Assembly: GCF_900109195.1 (NCBI RefSeq)
Contig: NZ_FNZG01000002.1
Span: forward strand, 690,191 to 754,190
Length of the DNA: 64,000 nt
DNA from: Pseudooceanicola nitratireducens
GTDB taxonomy: Bacteria > Pseudomonadota > Alphaproteobacteria > Rhodobacterales > Rhodobacteraceae
Direction: 5' to 3'
Shown here: positions 8,933-16,912 of the stretch, in pieces
Position numbering within the stretch: position 1 is the first letter of the stretch
Layout of the letters: each line of letters starts with the position of its first letter
Program-made: the position numbers and the translations under genes
Notes under the pieces: model-generated
The model's database searches: none
What the model was told of the DNA's origin: nothing
Seen by the model: the letters and a program-made list of their open reading frames with translations, nothing else

Positions 8933-9802
8933 TTAACGCTTACGCAGGCTGGCGCGCGCTGCAAGCGCCGCGCCACCTGTAATCAGAAGTGTCGCCATGG
9001 CCAGACGGGCCGTCGGTTCGGCGATGCCCGTCGCCACCAGAACCAGCGTCGACAGCAGCGGGGCCGCGTAAGAGGCCACGCCCAGGATCTGAATGTCGCC
9101 GCGTTTCACCCCGATATCCCAGGTATAGAAGGCCAGGCCCACGGGGCCGAGGCCAAGCGCCAGGATCGACAGCCAGCCGATCGTGCCGTTCGGCGCGACG
9201 GTGTCTTCCAGCGCAAGGTGCAGCAGCGCCGACAGGGCGGCGGTCAGCAGGCAGAAGATTGTCACGGCACTTGTCGGCACTGCCCCGAAGCGGCGTGACA
9301 GTACGGAATAGCCAGACCAGGTCAGCGCGCAGGCCAGCGCCAATGCATATCCGGTCAGGTGATCGGCGGACAGCCCGCTGACCCCGCCGATGATCAGCGC
9401 CGCGCCGAAGAACCCGGCCAGCGCGCCGATCAGGTGTCCGGCGCGCAACGTCTCGCCCGGCAGAAGGCCCGAGAAGAGCACGATCAGCAGGGGCCAGAGA
9501 TAGGCGATCAGCCCGGCCTGGGCAGGGGGCGCATTGCGCAGCGCCGCGAAATACAGCGCGTGGTAGCCAAAAAGCCCGATGGTGCCGAGCGCCAGGGCCG
9601 GCAGGGGGATGCGCGTCAGGGTCTTCAGCTGGCCGGTCGCCACGGTCCAGATCAGCCCGAGCGTGCCGCCGACGGCAAAGCACATGGCGTTCAGCTGCAG
9701 GGGCGGCACCGGAGCGCTGCCCACGGTGAACAGGGCCAGCAGGGCCCAAAGCAGGATGGCGGTGAAACCGATGGCGGTGGCGCGTGTCTTGGTCATCGCC
9801 AT
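8933..9802 (-). CDS. EamA/DMT-family membrane transporter
   Basis: About 289 residues with roughly ten hydrophobic segments in two EamA repeats, for example IGFTAILLWALLALFTVG at the N-terminus and LSILALGLGPVGLAFYTWD in the second half. Family members export amino acids, nucleosides or other small metabolites; the sequence GLIAYLWPLLIVLFSGLLPGE resembles the YedA/aromatic-amino-acid exporter subgroup. The start is uncertain: ATG 9802 or 9796 both open directly before the first membrane segment; the longer frame to 9874 runs into the phaB terminator. Substrate unknown. Confidence 0.85.
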   Translation of the reverse strand: MAMTKTRATAIGFTAILLWALLALFTVGSAPVPPLQLNAMCFAVGGTLGLIWTVATGQLKTLTRIPLPALALGTIGLFGYHALYFAALRNAPPAQAGLIAYLWPLLIVLFSGLLPGETLRAGHLIGALAGFFGAALIIGGVSGLSADHLTGYALALACALTWSGYSVLSRRFGAVPTSAVTIFCLLTAALSALLHLALEDTVAPNGTIGWLSILALGLGPVGLAFYTWDIGVKRGDIQILGVASYAAPLLSTLVLVATGIAEPTARLAMATLLITGGAALAARASLRKR

Positions 9803-9849
9803 GGCATGGCCCGGATGGTGGCCCGGGTCAATCGGTCCAGCGGTCGGAA

Positions 9850-9882
9850 TGCGAAAGGGGCCGGTGCAATGCACCGGCCCCG
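9850..9882 (-). terminator. Terminator of phaB
   Basis: Perfect 11-bp stem GGGGCCGGTGC/GCACCGGCCCC with loop of three bases (9857-9881); on the minus strand it is followed by CTTTCGC. It lies about 50 bases past the phaB stop. Confidence 0.75.
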
Positions 9883-9931
9883 GGGTCTGCTTGTCGGCCC
9901 TTGCAGGCCTCCGCGCGGGTTTCTGCGTGGA

Positions 9932-10654
9932 TCAGACGAAGAACTGACCGCCGTTTGCCGTGATGGTCGAGCCGTTGACGAAACCGGCGTCGTCCGATGC
10001 CAGGAAGACCACGCAGCGGGCGATTTCTTCGGGCTCGCCCAGGCGGCCCGTGGGGATCTGACCGATGATGGCTTCGCGCACCTTCTCGGGCACGGCCATG
10101 ACCATGTCGGTGGCGATGTAGCCGGGGCAGATCGCGTTGGCGGTGATGCCCTTGGCCGCGCCTTCCTGCGCCAGGGATTTCACGATGCCCAGGTCACCCG
10201 CCTTGGTCGCGGCATAGTTCACCTGACCGAACTGGCCCTTCTGACCGTTGATCGACGAAATCACGACGATCCGGCCAAAGCCGCGTTCGCGCATGCCGGG
10301 CCAGACCGGGTGCACGGTGTTGAAAACACCGGTCAGGTTGGTGTCGACGACCTCTTTCCACTGCTGCGGGGTCATCTTGTGGAAGGGGGCGTCGCGGGTG
10401 ATGCCGGCATTGGCGACGACCACGTCGATCGGGCCCAGCTCGGCCTCGACCTTGGCGATACCTTCTTTGGAGGCGTCGTAGTCGGCGGCGTTCCACTTGT
10501 AGGTCTTGATGCCGGTTTCCTCGGTGAACTTGGCCGCGGCCTCGTCGTTCCCGGCATAGGTGGCGGCCACCGTGTATCCTTCGTTCTGCAGTGCTTTGGA
10601 GATAGCTGCGCCGATTCCGCGCGATCCTCCGGTGACCAGTGCCGTACGTGCCAT
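9932..10654 (-). CDS. phaB: Acetoacetyl-CoA reductase (NADPH)
   Basis: Reduces acetoacetyl-CoA to (R)-3-hydroxybutyryl-CoA for polyhydroxybutyrate, and via crotonyl-CoA for the ethylmalonyl-CoA pathway. It is a classical SDR of 240 residues: cofactor motif TGGSRGIGAAI at the N-terminus, NAG(ITRD), catalytic Ser in ISSINGQKGQFGQ, and YAATKAG with the catalytic Tyr and Lys. The INGQKGQFGQ stretch and SFVNGSTITANGGQFFV-like C-terminus are typical of PhaB. AGGAGGAATC precedes the ATG. It is downstream of phaA but separated by the phaA terminator, so it has its own promoter region (10655-10786). Confidence 0.95.
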   Translation of the reverse strand: MARTALVTGGSRGIGAAISKALQNEGYTVAATYAGNDEAAAKFTEETGIKTYKWNAADYDASKEGIAKVEAELGPIDVVVANAGITRDAPFHKMTPQQWKEVVDTNLTGVFNTVHPVWPGMRERGFGRIVVISSINGQKGQFGQVNYAATKAGDLGIVKSLAQEGAAKGITANAICPGYIATDMVMAVPEKVREAIIGQIPTGRLGEPEEIARCVVFLASDDAGFVNGSTITANGGQFFV

Positions 10655-10708
10655 GATTCCTCCTGGGTGTTTAAGGCTTTGGTAATCCTGTTACCTATTT
10701 GGTATTAG

Positions 10709-10729
10709 TTGCGCAACATTATTGCGCGA
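10709..10729. promoter_or_regulatory. Paired TTGCGCAA-type boxes upstream of phaB
   Basis: TTGCGCAA (10709-10716) and TTGCGCGA (10722-10729) lie five bases apart, 55-75 bases before the phaB start. Similar words occur before ccr and ecm. Operator function is inferred. Confidence 0.45.
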
Positions 10730-10786
10730 TGAATCTATGCGACTCGGTCTTCGACCTTCGTCGCCCTCCCGGCTTACCATACGGAA

Positions 10787-10823
10787 TGTAAAAACAAATA
10801 AGGGTGCCCGAATGGGCACCCTT
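10787..10823 (-). terminator. Terminator of phaA
   Basis: 10-bp stem AAGGGTGCCC/GGGCACCCTT with a 4-base loop (10800-10823). On the minus strand the stem is followed by ATTTGTTTTTAC. It lies 31 bases past the phaA stop. Confidence 0.9.
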
Positions 10824-10853
10824 CGCAGGCGTATGTACGCCGTTTTGCCCGAA

Positions 10854-12029
10854 TTACGGGCGTTCGAGGCACATGGCCACACCCATGCCGCCGCCGATGC
10901 ACAGGGTCGCGAGACCTTTTTTCGCGCCGCGGCGCTGCATTTCGAACAGCAGGGTGTTGAGGACGCGCGCGCCCGAGGCGCCGATCGGGTGACCGATGGC
11001 GATGGCGCCGCCGTTCACGTTCACGATCGACGGATCCCAGCCCATGTCCTTGTTCACGGCACAGGCCTGGGCGGCGAAGGCTTCGTTGGCCTCGACCAGG
11101 TCAAGGTCCTCGGGTTTCCAGCCGGCTTTCTCCAGCGCCTTGCGCGACGCGTAGATCGGGCCAACGCCCATGATCGACGGATCAAGGCCTGCAGTGGCGT
11201 AGGAGACGATGCGCGCCAGCGGCGTGATGCCGCGCTTTTCCGCGTTCTCGGCGGTCATCAGCAGGGCACCGGCGGCGCCGTCGTTGATGCCCGAGGCGTT
11301 GGCGGCGGTCACCGTGCCGTCCTTGACGAAGGCGGGGCGCAGTTTCTGCATCGCCTCGATCGTGGCACCGTGGCGGATGTATTCGTCCTGATCGACGACG
11401 GTTTCGCCCTTGCGGGTCTTCACAACGAAGGGGACGATTTCGTCGACGAACTTGCCGGCCTTCTGCGCGGCTTCGGCCTTGTTCTGCGAGGCGAGGGCGA
11501 ATTCGTCCTGCTGGTCGCGGCTGATCTGCCATTTTTCGGCAACGTTTTCAGCGGTCTGACCCATGTGGTAGCCGTTGAACGCATCCCAGAGGCCGTCCTT
11601 GATCATCGAATCGATGTACTTGACGTCGCCCATCTTGTGACCGGCGCGCAGGTGCGCGACGTGGGGCGACAGGGACATGCTTTCCTGGCCACCGGCGGCC
11701 ACGATGTCCGCATCGCCAAGCTGGATGTGCTGGGCGGCAAGCGCCACGGCGCGCAGGCCCGAGCCACAGACCTGGTTGATGCCCCAGGCGGCGGAGGCTT
11801 CGGGCAGGCCGGCGTTGATATGCGCCTGGCGGGCGGGGTTCTGGCCCTGGCCGCCGGTCAGAACCTGACCCAGAATGGTTTCCGACACTTCGGATGGGGC
11901 GATGCCGGCGCGCTTGACCAATTCGGCCAGGACGGTGGCCCCAAGGTCATGGGCGGGCGTATTTGCAAACGATCCAAGAAAAGAGCCGACAGGCGTACGT
12001 GCTGCCGATGCGATGACGACATTCGTCAT
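10854..12029 (-). CDS. phaA: Acetyl-CoA C-acetyltransferase (beta-ketothiolase)
   Basis: Condenses two acetyl-CoA to acetoacetyl-CoA, the first step of PHB synthesis and of C2 entry to the ethylmalonyl-CoA pathway. 391 residues, the normal thiolase length. The nucleophilic Cys is in [12 protein letters not shown] (about residue 88), the active-site His in [13 protein letters not shown] and the second Cys in [15 protein letters not shown] 12029 has GGAGGA about eight bases upstream; the frame to 12107 is an unsupported extension. Reading continues toward phaB but a strong terminator separates them. Confidence 0.95.
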   Translation of the reverse strand: MTNVVIASAARTPVGSFLGSFANTPAHDLGATVLAELVKRAGIAPSEVSETILGQVLTGGQGQNPARQAHINAGLPEASAAWGINQVCGSGLRAVALAAQHIQLGDADIVAAGGQESMSLSPHVAHLRAGHKMGDVKYIDSMIKDGLWDAFNGYHMGQTAENVAEKWQISRDQQDEFALASQNKAEAAQKAGKFVDEIVPFVVKTRKGETVVDQDEYIRHGATIEAMQKLRPAFVKDGTVTAANASGINDGAAGALLMTAENAEKRGITPLARIVSYATAGLDPSIMGVGPIYASRKALEKAGWKPEDLDLVEANEAFAAQACAVNKDMGWDPSIVNVNGGAIAIGHPIGASGARVLNTLLFEMQRRGAKKGLATLCIGGGMGVAMCLERP

Positions 12030-12119
12030 GATGTGGTCCTCCACTGTTCGGACGCAGGAGATTCTCCCCCCACGCCTCTGGGCAAAGGGGTAGTGCAGAA
12101 CCGGCAAAATCTCAATGCG

Positions 12120-12130
12120 CTGCGCTGCAG
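12120..12130. promoter_or_regulatory. CTGC-N3-GCAG site upstream of phaA
   Basis: CTGC-GCT-GCAG lies about 90 bases before the phaA start. The spacing matches the CTGC-N3/4-GCAG sequence reported for PhaR of Paracoccus denitrificans. No phaR gene is in the window, so binding is inference. Confidence 0.4.
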
Positions 12131-12149
12131 CAGAGACTTAAGTCGCGGG

Positions 12150-12992
12150 TCAGGTGCCGGTTGCGGCGGTTTCCGGCCTGTTTTCGGGCATGTCCCAGGG
12201 GCGTTGGATCGTGGGCGCGGCGAAATAATATCCCTGAAGGCAGTCGATTCCGTTCCGGGTCAGCCAGTCCGCATCGTCGGCGGTTTCGACCTGTTCGGCG
12301 ACGGTCAGCATGTCCATCTGTTCGGCGATGGCGATCAGGGCGCGGGTCAGTACCTGGTTGTCGGGATCGGTCGCGGTGTCGCGCACGAACTGGCCGTCGA
12401 TCTTGAGGATGTCGAAGAGGAAGTCCCTGAGATAACGGAAGGATGTATAGCCGGCCCCGAAATCGTCCAGCGCAAAGCTGATGCCGTGGCGGCGCATTTC
12501 AGTCATGAAGTTGACCACCAGTTCGGGGATCAGCATGGCCGAGCTTTCGGTGATTTCCAGGATCAACCGTTCGCCGATCGTCTGGTCGCGCATCAGCGCC
12601 TTGCGCAGGATGCGCATCCATTTGGGATAGCCGATCGATCGGGCCGAGAGGTTCAGCGCCAGGCGGATGTCGGGCACCTCGGACAGGACCTTGAGGCCCT
12701 GTTCCAAAGCCGCGCAGTCGATCAGCCGGCCGGTTTCCGTTTCCTCGACCTGTTGAATGAAATCACCGGCGGGAATCACCCGGCCGGTTTCATCGAAGAT
12801 GCGGATCAGCCCTTCGTAGAAAGCAACGCGATCCGGGGCGCGGGCCTGCAGCACCGGCTGGAAAGCCAGGGCGACATTGCCGTGTTTCAACGCCTCTTGC
12901 ACCATCTTGATCGTGGACCTGTCCCGCGATGCCACCGCATAGCTAAGGGGATCCAGATCGCGTCGTTCAATATCCGTCAGGTCATGTTCCAT
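12150..12992 (-). CDS. EAL-domain cyclic-di-GMP phosphodiesterase
   Basis: 280 residues consisting almost only of one EAL domain. The signature is EGL (variant of EAL) near residue 60, with LNLSARS, LEITESS, DDFGAGYTS, LKIDGQF, VAEQVE and LQGYYF, so all metal-binding and catalytic positions I can check are present and activity is expected. No GGDEF, PAS or membrane segment is seen; the first 40 residues may be a short regulatory helix. It is downstream of nothing obvious and upstream of phaA in the same orientation, separated by 120 bases. Confidence 0.92.
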   Translation of the reverse strand: MEHDLTDIERRDLDPLSYAVASRDRSTIKMVQEALKHGNVALAFQPVLQARAPDRVAFYEGLIRIFDETGRVIPAGDFIQQVEETETGRLIDCAALEQGLKVLSEVPDIRLALNLSARSIGYPKWMRILRKALMRDQTIGERLILEITESSAMLIPELVVNFMTEMRRHGISFALDDFGAGYTSFRYLRDFLFDILKIDGQFVRDTATDPDNQVLTRALIAIAEQMDMLTVAEQVETADDADWLTRNGIDCLQGYYFAAPTIQRPWDMPENRPETAATGT

Positions 12993-13113
12993 TGCCGTGT
13001 TCGCCCCAAGTCACCAACCAGGGACATCTTTCGGCGCGATGGATTAAGAATCGCCTAAGGGCTTGGGCAAAAATCGGGTCGAATTTTCTGTATCCGACCT
13101 GAGGGACCCCGGA

Positions 13114-13662
13114 TCAATCGTCGGCGATCAGCGCCTGGACGATGGCGCGGGCGCTGTCCGAATGCCAGTCGGCGGTGCCGGTCAGCCGGGCGATTTCCTG
13201 CCCCTCGCGGTTCAGAAGCACGGTCACCGGCAGGCCCAGAACGCCCGAGGCGCGGGCAAGTTTGCTGCTGGGATCGCGGTACTTGGGCAGGTCCCGCACG
13301 CCGATCTCTTCAAAAAACGCATCAATCGCGGGCGGGGCGTTCGGCCCGGTGGCCAGGGTGACGACGGCGAAATCCTCGCCTCCGAATTCGCGGTTCAGCG
13401 CGTCCAGCGTCGGCATTTCTTCCCGGCAGGGGGCGCACCACAGCGCCCAGAAGTTCAGAACAACGACCTGACCACGGTAGTCCGCAAGGCTGACGGGGCC
13501 CTCGGGGCCTTGGAACGCAACGTCGGCCAGATCCTTGGGCGCGCTGTGAACGACCAGCTTGCGCAGGTCTCCTTCGCGCAGATCAGATAGGCCTTCGGCG
13601 TGGCCAAGGTTTGCACCAAGGACCAAGCCCGTATAAAGGAGCGCCCTGAACAGTTTCTTCAT
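13114..13662 (-). CDS. TlpA-like periplasmic thiol-disulfide protein
   Basis: About 182 residues. A Sec signal peptide ([22 protein letters not shown]) is followed by a thioredoxin fold with active-site [14 protein letters not shown] and a cis-Pro loop GLPVTVLL. Such proteins reduce cysteines in the periplasm, often for cytochrome c or oxidase copper-centre assembly; no partner gene is adjacent. GGAGGAAAG immediately precedes the ATG at 13662. Its start codon is only 21 bases from that of divergent argH, so the two promoters must overlap or lie inside the neighbouring gene. Confidence 0.88.
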   Translation of the reverse strand: MKKLFRALLYTGLVLGANLGHAEGLSDLREGDLRKLVVHSAPKDLADVAFQGPEGPVSLADYRGQVVVLNFWALWCAPCREEMPTLDALNREFGGEDFAVVTLATGPNAPPAIDAFFEEIGVRDLPKYRDPSSKLARASGVLGLPVTVLLNREGQEIARLTGTADWHSDSARAIVQALIADD

Positions 13663-13683
13663 CTTTCCTCCGACGGGTGGCCC

Positions 13684-15075
13684 ATGACCGACAAAAGCGC
13701 AAACCAGATGTGGGGTGGCCGTTTCGCCGCCGGACCCGATGCCATCATGGAGGCGATCAACGCCTCGATCGGGTTCGATCAGCGCATGGCGGCCCAGGAC
13801 ATCGCCGGCTCGCGCGCCCATGCGGCCATGCTGGCAGCAACGGGCATCGTTAGCGATAAGGATGCCGAGGCGATGAGGGAAGGGCTTCTCACGATCTTGT
13901 CAGAGATCGAGGGCGGCAAATTTGCCTTCTCGACCGCGCTGGAAGACATCCACATGAATGTCGAGGCCCGGTTGAAAGAGGTCATCGGCGAACCTGCGGG
14001 GCGTCTGCACACCGGCCGGTCGCGCAACGACCAGGTGGCGACCGATTTCCGCCTTTGGGTGCGCGATCAGGTGGATGCGGCGATCGAAGGGCTTCAGGCG
14101 CTGATGCAGGCGCTGCTGGGCCAGGCCGAGGCCGGGGCCGACTGGGTCATGCCCGGCTTTACCCATCTGCAGACCGCGCAGCCCGTCACCTGGGGCCATC
14201 ACATGATGGCCTACGTGGAAATGTTCGCCCGCGATCTGTCGCGGTTCCGCGATGCGCGCGTGAGGATGAACGAATCGCCCCTCGGCGCGGCGGCGCTGGC
14301 CGGCACATCCTTCCCGATCGATCGGGACATGACGGCCCAGGCGCTTGGCTTCGACCGGCCGATGGCCAATTCGCTGGACGCGGTGTCGGATCGCGATTTT
14401 GCGCTGGAATTCCTGAGCGTGTCGTCGATCTGCGCCATGCACCTAAGCCGGATGGCCGAAGAGCTGGTGATCTGGTCCTCGGCCCAGTTCCGGTTCGTGA
14501 CGCTGTCGGACCGTTTCTCGACCGGTTCGTCCATCATGCCGCAGAAGAAGAACCCCGATGCGGCCGAACTGATCCGCGCCAAGATCGGTCGGATCTTCGG
14601 CGCGAACGTGGCGCTGATGACGGTCATGAAGGGGCTGCCGCTGGCCTATTCCAAGGACATGCAGGAAGACAAGGAACAGGTCTTTGACGCGGCCGACAAC
14701 CTGATGCTGGCGCTGGCGGCGATGACCGGGATGGTATCGGACATGTCGGCAAACCGTGCCTCGCTGGAAGCCGCCGCTGGCTCGGGCTTCTCGACCGCGA
14801 CGGATCTGGCGGACTGGCTGGTGCGGGCGCTGAACATGCCGTTCCGCGACGCACACCATGTCACCGGATCGCTGGTGGCCATCGCGGAAAAACGCGGCTG
14901 CGACCTGCCGGACCTGACGCTTGAGGACATGCAGGGCGTGCATGCCGCCATCACGGACGAGGTCTTCGGCGTGCTGGGCGTGCACAATTCCGTCGCCTCG
15001 CGCCTGTCCTATGGCGGCACCGCACCGACCCGCGTGCGCGAACAGGTCGCCCGCTGGAAAGAGGCGCTGGCATGA
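13684..15075 (+). CDS. argH: Argininosuccinate lyase
   Basis: Splits argininosuccinate into arginine and fumarate, the last arginine-biosynthesis step. 463 residues. It starts [19 protein letters not shown] and carries the fumarase-superfamily signature [20 protein letters not shown] with the catalytic Ser loop, plus [16 protein letters not shown]. The start at 13684 follows a short GGTGGCCC spacer; the frame extends upstream to 13600 but overlaps the tlpA signal peptide. Stop overlaps the next ATG by four bases. Confidence 0.97.
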   Translation: MTDKSANQMWGGRFAAGPDAIMEAINASIGFDQRMAAQDIAGSRAHAAMLAATGIVSDKDAEAMREGLLTILSEIEGGKFAFSTALEDIHMNVEARLKEVIGEPAGRLHTGRSRNDQVATDFRLWVRDQVDAAIEGLQALMQALLGQAEAGADWVMPGFTHLQTAQPVTWGHHMMAYVEMFARDLSRFRDARVRMNESPLGAAALAGTSFPIDRDMTAQALGFDRPMANSLDAVSDRDFALEFLSVSSICAMHLSRMAEELVIWSSAQFRFVTLSDRFSTGSSIMPQKKNPDAAELIRAKIGRIFGANVALMTVMKGLPLAYSKDMQEDKEQVFDAADNLMLALAAMTGMVSDMSANRASLEAAAGSGFSTATDLADWLVRALNMPFRDAHHVTGSLVAIAEKRGCDLPDLTLEDMQGVHAAITDEVFGVLGVHNSVASRLSYGGTAPTRVREQVARWKEALA

Positions 15076-15209
15076 CCCGCCTTCTGCCCCTGGCCCTACT
15101 GCTGGCGCTGACCGCCTGCGGCGTCGACGGCGAGCCGGAACAGCCCGAGCCCGCGCCCAAGCCGGGGCTGAGCGTATCCGGCCGCGCCGCCGTCGGGGTC
15201 ACCTTCTGA
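15072..15209 (+). CDS. Small lipoprotein, LptM-like
   Basis: 45 residues: a signal peptide with lipobox LTACG, then a short Pro/Glu-rich mature part ([16 protein letters not shown]). The CG..G.P..P pattern right after the lipid-carrying Cys matches the small lipoprotein family that includes LptM of E. coli, which helps LptD mature at the outer membrane. The location before lysA is also shared with that family. Overlaps argH by four bases and the next gene by one base, so it is translated within this operon. Function is inferred by motif and location only. Confidence 0.72.
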   Translation: MTRLLPLALLLALTACGVDGEPEQPEPAPKPGLSVSGRAAVGVTF

Positions 15210-15523
15210 TGTCCACCCTCCGCATCGTCTATCTACTGCTGGCGATCTGGGGGGCGGTGCATCCGATGCTGTATTTCCACGGCTGGCTGGCGGCGCATCA
15301 GTTCGATCTGACCACGCTGCTGGCGGCCTGGACGGCAAATGACGCGGTGACGGGGCTGTCGCTGGATCTGGTCATCTCGGCTGTTGCACTGATCGTCTGG
15401 ATCCTGGCCGAGGTCGCCGTGCGGCGCAATTTCGGGGCGCTCTGGGCCGTGCCCGCGACGCTTTTCATCGGTGTCAGCTGCGGCTTGCCGCTTTATCTGT
15501 TTCTAAGAACTCGGCCCGTCTGA
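15209..15523 (+). CDS. DUF2834 small membrane protein
   Basis: 104 residues with three predicted membrane segments: YLLLAIWGAVHPMLYF, LDLVISAVALIVWILAE and FGALWAVPATLFIGVSCGLPLYLFL. The spacing and the conserved Gly/Pro near the first segment fit DUF2834. No biochemical role is known. It begins within the TGATG overlap at the end of the lipoprotein gene and ends 23 bases before lysA. Confidence 0.8.
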   Translation: MSTLRIVYLLLAIWGAVHPMLYFHGWLAAHQFDLTTLLAAWTANDAVTGLSLDLVISAVALIVWILAEVAVRRNFGALWAVPATLFIGVSCGLPLYLFLRTRPV

Positions 15524-15546
15524 ACGCGGCCAAAACGGGGAAAACC

Positions 15547-16812
15547 ATGGATCATTTCCTTTACCGCGACGGCGCGCTTTTCGCCGAGGACGTGCCGGTG
15601 GCCGAGATCGCCGCGCAGGTCGGAACGCCGTTCTACCTGTATTCGACCGCCACGCTGACGCGCCATTTCCGCCTGTTCGACGAGGCGCTGCATGGCATGC
15701 CGCATATGGTCTGCTACGCGATGAAGGCGGCCAGCAACCAGGCGATCCTGAAGACCCTGGCCGACTGCGGCGCGGGCATGGACGTGGTGTCGGGCGGGGA
15801 ATACGCGCGGGCTATCGCGGCCGGTGTGCCGGGCGACAAGATCGTCTTCTCGGGCGTTGGCAAGACCGAAGAGGAAATGCGCACCGCGCTGACCCACGGC
15901 ATCCGCCAGTTCAACCTGGAGAGCGAGCCCGAGATGGAGCGGCTGAACCGTGTCGCGATCTCCATGGGCGTTGTCGCCCCGGTGACCGTGCGGGTGAACC
16001 CGGACGTCGATGCCAAGACCCACGCCAAGATCGCCACCGGCAAGTCCGAGAACAAGTTCGGCATCCCGATCGCCCGGGCGCGCGAAGTCTATGCCCGGAT
16101 CGCGCAGATGAAAGGCCTGAAGGCCGTCGGCATCGACGTGCACATCGGGTCGCAGCTGGTGGATCTGGAACCCTACCGCCTGGCCTTCCAGAAGGTGGGT
16201 GAGCTGACCGATGCCCTGCGCGCCGATGGCCACGACATCCAGCGGCTCGACCTGGGCGGCGGCCTGGGCATTCCCTACACCCGCGGCAACGAGGCCCCGC
16301 CGCTGCCGATGGATTACGGCAACCTGATCCGCGAAACCCTGGGCGACAAGGGCTGCGAGATCGAGATCGAGCCGGGCCGCCTGGTCGCCGGCAACGCGGG
16401 CATCATGGTCAGCCAGGTGGTCTATGTGAAATCCGGCGAAGGGCGGGATTTCCTGATCCTTGATGGCGCGATGAACGACCTGATCCGCCCGGCGATGTAC
16501 GACGCGCATCACGATATCGTCCCGGTGGTCGAACCGGCGGCGGGGGTCGAGTATCAGCCCTATGACATCGTCGGCCCGGTCTGCGAATCCGGCGACACCT
16601 TTGCCAAGCAGCGGATGATGCCGCCGCTGGCTGAGGGCGACCTGGTCGCCTTCCGCTCGGCCGGGGCCTACGGGGCGGTGATGGCCAGCGAATACAACTC
16701 GCGCCCGCTGATCCCTGAAGTTTTGGTCAATGGGGATCAATTCGCTGTCATCCGGGCACGTCCAACCTTTGACGAGATGATAAACCGCGATACGCTTCCC
16801 GAGTGGTTGTAA
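15547..16812 (+). CDS. lysA: Diaminopimelate decarboxylase
   Basis: PLP enzyme (alanine-racemase fold) making lysine from meso-diaminopimelate. 421 residues. The PLP lysine is Lys60 in VCYAMKAASNQ, HIGSQ and GGGLGIPY bind the cofactor phosphate, EPGR is the substrate motif and PVCESGDTF carries the catalytic Cys. GGGGAAAACC precedes the ATG. It is the fourth gene of the argH group. The neighbouring ornithine decarboxylase gene at 48 kb is a shorter relative of the same fold. Confidence 0.96.
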   Translation: MDHFLYRDGALFAEDVPVAEIAAQVGTPFYLYSTATLTRHFRLFDEALHGMPHMVCYAMKAASNQAILKTLADCGAGMDVVSGGEYARAIAAGVPGDKIVFSGVGKTEEEMRTALTHGIRQFNLESEPEMERLNRVAISMGVVAPVTVRVNPDVDAKTHAKIATGKSENKFGIPIARAREVYARIAQMKGLKAVGIDVHIGSQLVDLEPYRLAFQKVGELTDALRADGHDIQRLDLGGGLGIPYTRGNEAPPLPMDYGNLIRETLGDKGCEIEIEPGRLVAGNAGIMVSQVVYVKSGEGRDFLILDGAMNDLIRPAMYDAHHDIVPVVEPAAGVEYQPYDIVGPVCESGDTFAKQRMMPPLAEGDLVAFRSAGAYGAVMASEYNSRPLIPEVLVNGDQFAVIRARPTFDEMINRDTLPEWL

Positions 16813-16912
16813 CGCGCGGGCGGCCCCTGGTCGCTTGTGCCGATCGGTCCGGCCTGGCCGGCGTCGCTGCATCCGCCCGTGGTGGTAGCCGTGGCTTTGC
16901 CGAAGGACCTGC

